Positions 56,759-64,000 of a DNA stretch of 64,000 bases are shown here, one piece after another. Source of the stretch: Dendrophyllia cribrosa (Eukaryota; Cnidaria; Anthozoa; Scleractinia; Dendrophylliidae); assembly GCA_024195265.1 (NCBI GenBank), contig JAJLRJ010000010.1, forward strand, positions 24,194,681 through 24,258,680. Reading direction: 5' to 3'. The notes beneath the pieces are model-generated. The model was not told the origin of the DNA, ran no database searches, and was given only the letters and a program-made list of their open reading frames with translations. Both the position numbers and the translations under genes were made by a program. Every line of letters starts with the position of its first letter. Within the stretch, counting starts at the first letter, position 1.

Positions 56759-59700
56759 TTTAAGGCGACTTCCTACCTTCGCCAGTGACAAAATAAAAAA
56801 AATATATATTTCACTAAATTGAAATTATGCATTTTATCTAACATTTACTGAAAAAAAAAATCATAATCTTTAAAAATGGTGGGAGATATGTGATGAGGTG
56901 TTATAATCTCCTGGGGAGGCGTGTGTTGTTTTCAAATCTCTGCAAAGCTAAAACCCACATTTGATTTTCCGCAGAATATGCCGACTTCGAACGAATTAAT
57001 AGGGTATTTAGATTTGACGGATTACCGTAAAATTTGGTCCAAACATTCGAAGGGTAATGACGAACAAAACGGTGTCGGGAAATTTTGATATTTCAAATAT
57101 TTTTTCCAGTGGCGACCATTTACGCAACGCGTCTCGAAAATTTTTAGCTACTCTAACTTTGGACGTGGATATCTTGATAACCAATCAGAATATCGAAAAT
57201 CCCTGACACCGTTTTGTTGATTTATGCCTTGTGAATAACACTGTGCAGCTATTTTGTTCCTGCCGCTGCATTCGATACCCGATTAATTCACTCGAACAAC
57301 CCTCGGTCGTTTTGGCTATTTTCGACTCGTGGCACTTCCTAAAACAAAAAGTCGCAAACATTATATTTTTTATCGGAAACTGCATTTATTAAGAGCAAAT
57401 CCGTGCAAAAATCAAACATTACACGGCAAAGTTAAAAAACTAAAATTCGCTCTTCTTTCGCATACAGGTAGCCTTTAGTAAGTATACAATTGCTGTGTAG
57501 TTTTTTTCTTGAAAAACTTATTTGTTTCTGGGAAAACGAAAACATTAGTTTTCAGCCTGGGGTTCGATTTGGCAACACCAAACAGGCTTAAAATATGTCA
57601 TGATTCACTCGACTCGCGTATCAAAACTACTGCGCCAGAAAAAGCTGTCATAGCTCCGATTTGTTGTACAACTTGTCACAGTCTAAATACCATGATTTCA
57701 TAAAAATTAGACTAATCTAAGTATTCAAATGAAGTCAAAAGCTTATGGCTCTCCCGTTCTCCGTAAAACGGTAGGCGAAAAACAGCGATGATTTTGAGCA
57801 TGTGCCTTTGTTCAGAATTTCGTAATATTATGAATGACAATACAAGAGTTGACGATCTTATAAAATATGTAAAGGTTAGTTTGGGGAAATGAATTTGGGA
57901 TTTTTAAGAAGTTGTTGAAAATCGTGAACGAAAGACGTAAAATCACGCCATCTTGTGTGTGCGTGACCAACAACAAAAACAAAAACGTTTTTCCTTGAGA
58001 AATCTTGGCAACTCTGACGCCAAAAAACAAAAAAACGATGGAAATATGCAAACCTTAACTTGGATATGACATTCTTGAATGTCCATAGTGTTTCGTTTTG
58101 ACGTCTGTTCAATTTCATTCGTGAAGTTTATCATGAACAGTGAAGCCCGTAGCCACGATCAAAAATGCTTTTAAAAACTTTTCGCTGAATTCTTCGTAGC
58201 TTACTTTACACTTTCGTACTCTTTATACTGTTGATGCAATTTTTTACCAGATTTCTGGCGGAAACTGTAAAAGGGCTGACAATAAAGCGAACTAGTTCAA
58301 GCATGTGTTCCCACTTTCCATCCTTGCATAACCGTGAACCGTTTGGAGACTATATGCAAATTACGCCTCAAATTTGCATATCAGGTTGAGCAAGCGTTCG
58401 TGACAGTCACGGTTGGTACATGGGTGGGTAAGGTATTCATTGGGTCTTTTTGCCATATGTTTCATGTATTTTTTCAGAAACGCTTAATGCTCGCGCTATG
58501 TACAGTGCGGTATGCTTCAAGGCTCTGAACACAGTACCTGAACTAGAGAAAGCAGAACTTTCCCAAACGTTTTCTGCCCCATCTCTCCCAATGGGGTGCA
58601 TGCTGAACAGTGCTCTGAACACTGTGCGACTGCAGTACCTGAACTAGAGAAAGCAGAACTTTCCCAAACGTTTTCTGCCCCATCTCTCCCAATGGGGTGC
58701 ATGGGCCCTGAATACGACACCAGAGGGTGTATTGGACTATCATATAATGTACAAGCGACGTAGCACTCGCTTAAAGTGGAATGAAATTATGTATGTATGA
58801 TAGATGGGAGGTACTGTTGTAATTGGAAGGTTTCAAATAAAACTGTTGTTGTTTGTTGTTGTTGTAAAATCCCCTAAGAATTCAGAACGCGGAAGATTCT
58901 TTGTTCCATGGTTTCCTAATTTTCTTTCTAGGACCAGTAGTCCATAACGGTGTTTTAGAATTAAATGCATTATAGCTCTCCTACAATATACACCAAAAAA
59001 ATATCACATCAGTTTATTTTCTTTTCATTATATTGGCATTAATTAATTAATTGATTAGTTGATCAATTATATTTCTTAAAGCTGTGCATGAAACGTGCCT
59101 TGCATTGATTCTTTTCCGCTAGTTTTCAATGTATTTTTAACTTTATTTTATTGTGTTTATTTTTTTTTTCGTCTGCAATTTATCGCAGGAATTGATTTCT
59201 TATTGGCCCGACCTCTCTCTTAAAAAAAAACAGAAAAAGGTAATACCAGAGCAAGGAATGAGCGGAAAGCGCGAGTCATGTATGTATCGGCTAAAGAGAA
59301 GATTAACCGAAATATTTCTTATTAAAAGCGGGACAATGAAAGAGGAATGTTCCTCTCTCAACTAAAGCATTGTCGATTTTCATACTCTAGAAATGAAACT
59401 AGGGCTGGTCTGTCTTTGTTGTTGTTTTACCATAGCAGTCCAATCAGATACCAGAAGCGGAAGTAGAAGACTTTATAAAACTCTAAAAATAAAAACATTG
59501 ACAAGTAAATGGATCAAAATTTCTCAATCTTTGTACCTGCGTTCTCGTTTGAAAGATTATTTGTGTAGCTTAACATGTGAAATCCAGGCCGACAAGATCC
59601 ACCCTAACCCAACCCCACCCATGTAATAAATATTGGTTTTCTGTCAATACTGTATTTTAAAACCCACGAGATCTCTTTCCTGTTTTGAACTGTATTAATT

Positions 59701-60922
59701 GAAGACTTCCGAACAACACTCATCAAACTTCAAGAAAAAAAATATGTAATTTTGGCCACTGCGGAATACCTTAATATCCACCCTGTGTACCAACCGTGAC
59801 TGTCACGAACGCTTGCTCAGCCTGATATGCAAATTTCAGACGTAATTTGCATAATTTATGGTCCCAAAATGGTTCACGGTTAATATGCAAGGATGGAAAA
59901 CTGGGAACACATGCTTGAACTTGTTCGCTTTATTGTCAGCCCTTTTACAGTTTCCACCAGAAAAAATTGTATCAACAGTATAAAGAGTACGAAAGTGCAA
60001 AGTGAGCTACGAAGAATTCAGCGAAAAGTAAAGCGGTGGCTACGGGCTTCACTGATCTGTTCATGATAATTAAACTTCACGAATGAAATTGGACAGACGG
60101 CAAAACGAAACATTTTGGACATTCAAGAATGTCATATCCAAGTTAAGGTTTGTATATTTCCATTGTTTTTTGGCGTCAGAGTTTAATTGCTAACATTTCT
60201 CAAGGAAAAACGTTTGTTGTTGGTCACGTATACACAAGGTGGCGTGATTTTATGTCTTTCGTTCACGATTTTCAACAAATTCTTAAAAATCTCAAATTCA
60301 TTTGCCCAGACTAAACTTTACATATTTTGAAAGATCGTCAATTCTAGTATTGTCATACGTAATATTACGAAATTCTGAACAAAGGCACTTGTCAAAATCA
60401 TTGTTGTTTTTCGCCTACCGTTTTACGGAGCACGGGAGAGCTATAAGCTTTTGGCTTCCCTTGAATACTTAGATTAAATCAATTTTTATGAAATCATGGT
60501 GTTTAGACTATGACAAGTTATACAACAAATTGGAACTATGAGAGCTTCTTCTAGCGCAGTAGTTTTCATACGCGAGTCGAGTGAATCATGACATATTTCA
60601 ACCCTGTTTGCGTGTGTTTGGGATTGCCAAATTGTGCCCTGAGATGATAACGACTTTCTTCGTTGTTTTCGGAAACAAATAGATATTTCAAGGAAAAAAC
60701 TACATGAAATTCATGTACTTACTATAGACTATCTATATGCAAAACAGGAGCGAATTTGATTTTTTTCAGCTTTGCCGAAGATTTACGATTTTGTTTGATT
60801 CTTGCACGGATCTGCTTTCTATTGCTTTCTATTGATATATAGTTTGTTAGAAGTTTGTTAAAGCTCACGTTCGTGTGAATTTTTTTCCGAAGGGCACCTG
60901 CGAAGGTAGGAAGTATCCTTAA
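56759..60922. mobile_element. 4.2-kb element with about 1-kb inverted arms
   Basis: The ends are TTAAGGCGACTTCCTACCTTCGC (left) and its relative TTAAGGATACTTCCTACCTTCGC (right, inverted). The arms 57360-58419 and 59787-60830 align throughout: for example CAAGCGTTCGTGACAGTCAC at the left inner edge and GTGACTGTCACGAACGCTTG at the right. The left arm has about 600 bp more near its outer end. The 1.37-kb spacer holds a 71-bp duplication and a (GTT)n-tailed segment ending at 58866, likely a retroelement 3' end. I find no transposase in it. Confidence 0.8.
58535..58705 (+). repeat. 71-bp direct duplication in the spacer
   Basis: GTACCTGAACTAGAGAAAGC through CTCCCAATGGGGTGCATG occurs at 58537-58607 and again at 58635-58705, separated by AACAGTGCTCTGAACACTGT. 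Confidence 0.92.
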
Positions 60923-61783
60923 AAGATAAACGTTTGGAAGTTGATTTTTTTTTAATTTTGTCTTGTTTCGATCCTTTTTTGTTTTACAGAAGTTTTATCG
61001 ATTTATCACTAATCGGAATAAAAGTTGTTTGGCTGTTAATCAACCTTCAGATATGAAGTTTAACTATACAAATGTGCCTATGCAGTAAAATGTTTGTACC
61101 AGGAAAAAATAAAAAGTAAAATTTATGTTTTCTTATCTTTGACATATGTGGAGATCAAGAGATGTTAGTGGGTGAATTATAAACAAACCTATGGTTAATA
61201 AATTACATTCAGCCCAAACATGATATCGTTTTAATTGTGGAAGTGAATTAAATTAGTTTCCTCTTTAATTTGTTATAAATTAAGGTTCCATAAAGTTTAT
61301 GGCATTGCGTAGTTCGAACCTATACATGGCTACCCAGTACATCTGAAGTCGATCTTAGTGATGGCTGTGCTTTTGGGTAAGCTAACTGACCACTTCTTAG
61401 TTTATTTCGGTTTCCATTCAGATTTGAAAACAAAACTATTGTTGCTGCTGGAGTACCTTTACATTAGCAAACGTTGTAAATTGGAGAGTTATTCCTTGTA
61501 TAGTAGCGGCGAAATAATCCAGTGAATGTCGAGATGTTTATACGGCGGTACGCAAATCATGTAAACCATGCAAGTATACAAGGTTTGCGTACCGCCGTTC
61601 AAACGTCTGTAAAAATTAAAAAACTCGCCGGCCTTATATAAATCTCACATTATTTTACGTTCGTTAACATTTTTCGTCCTGGTTAATTTTTAAGGTGTTC
61701 TTTCTGGAAGTTTCGATAGTTTTTTTTGTCCGAACCAAAATGACAAATTTTGAAAAACAACGACGCGGTCTATTTTCACTTAC
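60923..61783. other. No gene; hairpin at 61531-61607
   Basis: ACGGCGGTACGCAAA and TTTGCGTACCGCCGT form a hairpin with a 35-base loop. Otherwise unremarkable. Confidence 0.6.
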
Positions 61784-63371
61784 AACATCCATAGGTCAAG
61801 GTTGGCAAACGTTCCTTCGGGTAACTCAGATATATTGTTTGACGACAAATAGCTGCGAAGAAAGTAATGCTGATTATAGTATTTACTGGAGTGCCAAAAA
61901 ACATAGATTGCAAACAAACATTGCGTTGTAAATGGCTTGAATTCAGGAGTATCAGTAGTCTGTGGAGTGTGACTGTGATCGTCCGCGTAAATAAGTTCTA
62001 ACACGAACTGTTATTGTTGACAAGGACTGAAGTTTCAATTGTAATACGGAATAATTTACATAGAAACATGGCTTCTACAGGCCAAAATGAGCGAAGCGCT
62101 TTCTTTTTTCGTATATTTCGTTTGGGTTGCTTTGAGAAAAGGTCTGTGAAGAGAACAATTATTTTGGAAGCATTTTGACGTTGCGATATTTATTGCGACA
62201 TTTTTCCTGAACTACCATCAATTGCGGTCACATACGACTATGCGCCAACGACGAGTGGGAACAAGGGTGTGATATCTACATTTATTATTCGACTATGACG
62301 TCATTTTCCCTAATGACGAAAAGAGAACACGCAAAATATCCGAGCGTATAAGACAGTAGGTTGTCGTGTTGCACCTTAGTGTCCTGGTTTGAAGCTGCAG
62401 AAGGAAAATTGAAAATAATTTTATTCGAATAATAAATCCATTATTCGATGGTTTAACAGATAACACGGGCGGACATTTTACTCATTGTTCACATTTGTTT
62501 CGCTTCCGCGGGGCTCGAAAAAATACGACGCAACTCGTAAATTATCCGTGCGTACAGTGTATTATGGATTATGTTAAACCATCGGTATATATATGTTTCA
62601 ACTTTGAAAAGTACACCAATACTACCAATCGCTTTAATTTTATTTTAAATTGTAAAACACTTGTAGTGACTCAAATAATTAATTAGGCTGGAACTGTTTG
62701 CCTTGTGGGTACCCTGATGTATACTTACAGATTATCTAAAGATGACAATTTATGAAACACTCCATTGGGCAATGTAGTAATCTTGTTTGATCTCAAATCC
62801 CTATAAGAAGATAAGGTTACACAACTAAAACGATTAAAGAGTCTAATGCAGTGTTCACATCAGCACCAAAACATGTTTAGAGTAAACATGTTTCATTTGA
62901 ATGTCTCACGTAGACATGTATTGCAATTTCATTGTTCACATTAGTTGCTAATTTCAAAACACAGTGTTATTTGCATGAGTGAAATTCGTTTAGTGCCTTA
63001 TCAAGGTGAGTGTGAGTACCTCTGATTCGAAAGGTAGACGAATCTTTGTTTACTATTATTTCCTCATTAGCATATTGGTCTCACGCATTTTCTAATCCAA
63101 CTACAAAAGCATCAACTCTAAATATTTCTTTTGTGACAGGAAAATCGTCAATGAGCCAAAGTAGGGGACCATGTTTTGGCATTACATACCGACTATTTTC
63201 AGGCGGTCTCGAATTGCGCTATTCAAGAAATAATAGAAAAACATATATAAATCATATACAACAATCATTTGTGCCCGCTGTGAGTGCGTTTTCACTTACA
63301 GTTCGTCTAGCGTAATCAGGTCGCCAAACACCCTAGTATGTAGCACACTTATAGCGTTTGACGACAAATTT
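61784..63371 (-). CDS. Leucine-rich-repeat exons (three) of a gene running leftward
   Basis: Three exons on the minus strand, each one LRR: 63371-63300 (NLSSNAISVLHTRVFGDL), 62800-62729 (DLRSNKITTLPNGVFHKL) and 61852-61784 (YLSSNNISELPEGTFANL). The first two are 72 nt, the third 69 nt. Each starts one base before a codon (acceptor ..AG|N) and ends two bases into a codon, at CT|GTAAGT or TT|GTAAGT. They can therefore be joined or skipped without a frame change. The consensus xLxSNxIxxLPxGxFxxL is the typical extracellular type, as in LGR receptors, Slit-like and Toll-like proteins. The rest of the gene lies outside or was not recognised. Whether it belongs to the gene at 43.7-48.8 kb cannot be decided from sequence alone. 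Confidence 0.8.
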
Positions 63372-63737
63372 CTAAAAAAAATATTAATAACTTATCAAAA
63401 AACAGTGACTGTTAGAAGGTTAAATCTGTCGAGTGTGATCGTTCGGGTATGTGTAGTTCTGAAACGAATTGCTGTTGTTGACGTTGATTGACGTTTCGAC
63501 AGCCTGAGAGTAGGTTATATTAGTAAGTTATCTATCAGAGTCATGTGAATTGTGAACCGTCAGTTGATGGTATTTTAATACCAGACATTAACAACAGACA
63601 TTAACAACCAGACATTAAAATGTCTGGTTGTTGCTGTCATTGATTAAAAGGTTCCTACGATAAGCACATTGAAAACTTTTTTGACACTTGAGTTTTTGGT
63701 AAATAATTTAATTTTAGATCAACTCTTTACGATAAAA

Positions 63738-63910
63738 ACTAACGATAAAAAAATGACGTTTCGACCCCTCGAGGTTATTTTCATTTTTAAAATGAAAGCG
63801 ATTGAAATTAGCATATATGAGTTTTACTCATATATGCTAATTTCAATGGCTTTCATTTTAAACTTGAAAATGACCTCAGAGGGGTCGAAACGCCGTTTTT
63901 ATCTTAGTTT
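63738..63910. repeat. 173-bp foldback MITE
   Basis: AAACTAACGATAAAAAAATG and GTTTCGACCCCTCGAGG on the left are mirrored by CCTCAGAGGGGTCGAAAC and TTTTTATCTTAGTTT. The centre is GCATATATGAG/CTCATATATGC. It lies upstream of the LRR exons, presumably in an intron. 63372-63737 contains no exon; a short ACATTAACAAC repeat lies at 63585-63620. Confidence 0.88.
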
Positions 63911-64000
63911 GTATCTTAAAAAGCTTTTCAAAGAAACTGCTTATTAGATCAACTCGACATGGAAAATTAATTTAAGCAGTTGAGATAGAAAAGATTTTAG

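Noticed and set aside
57812..58134. Minus-strand open frames in the left inverted arm
   Set aside because: The matching right-arm sequence does not keep the frames open, so they are not under selection.
58437..58743. Minus-strand frames with repeated GENVWESSAFSSS
   Set aside because: The repeat comes from the 71-bp DNA duplication and appears in two frames, so it is not a conserved protein repeat.
1..64000. CRISPR arrays
   Set aside because: All tandem repeats are head-to-tail satellites or minisatellites without unique spacers, and the DNA is eukaryotic.

Overview
The window is AT-rich eukaryotic nuclear DNA. I read it as an anthozoan cnidarian, most likely a stony coral; this is inference. 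The basis is a multi-exon cysteine-rich multi-pass membrane protein of a type I associate with corals, 72-nt leucine-rich-repeat exons, a CR1-type LINE, a Penelope-like GIY-YIG fragment, tRNA-derived SINEs and many foldback MITEs. There are no bacterial operons, rRNA genes or CRISPR arrays. Most of the DNA is transposon-derived.

0-20.7 kb is a nested set of insertions. A decayed Ty3/Gypsy element on the minus strand is cut in two: gag, protease and most of the reverse transcriptase (RT) lie at 18570-20650, and the RT end plus RNase H lie at 1-392. Between them is one insertion, 393-18569, with imperfect terminal inverted repeats (CACAG...GGACTRTTTYAGCCC) and subterminal minisatellites (92 bp at one end, 111 bp at the other). 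Inside its 92-bp array sits a second insertion, 1393-11418, bounded by a TTA duplication. Its ends are arrays of a 7-bp unit in inverted orientation: about 4 kb on the left and 0.4 kb on the right, with the same order of unit variants reading inward. The inner element carries two convergent genes: a RING-finger protein (plus strand) and an intron-containing, C-terminally truncated integrase-core transposase (minus strand). The outer element carries a SAM-like gene and an unrecognised multi-exon gene.

20.7-43 kb holds a CR1-like LINE with frameshifts, two tRNA-like loci or LINE tails, a zinc-associated-domain-like exon, a broken RecQ-like helicase exon, a Penelope-like GIY-YIG fragment split by a TA-flanked MITE, one copy of a 700-bp direct duplication, and many foldback elements.

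43.7-48.8 kb is the best host gene: the 3' part of a minus-strand gene for a cysteine-rich, multi-pass membrane protein. Three exons join in frame. The terminal exon is duplicated, and the proximal copy has a 2-nt deletion that truncates the tail.

49-64 kb is intronic or intergenic repeat DNA: the second copy of the 700-bp duplication, a 525-bp foldback embedded in a pentanucleotide microsatellite, a tRNA-SINE between direct repeats, a TA-flanked MITE and a 4.2-kb element with about 1-kb inverted arms. Three minus-strand LRR exons with identical phase lie at 61.8-63.4 kb.
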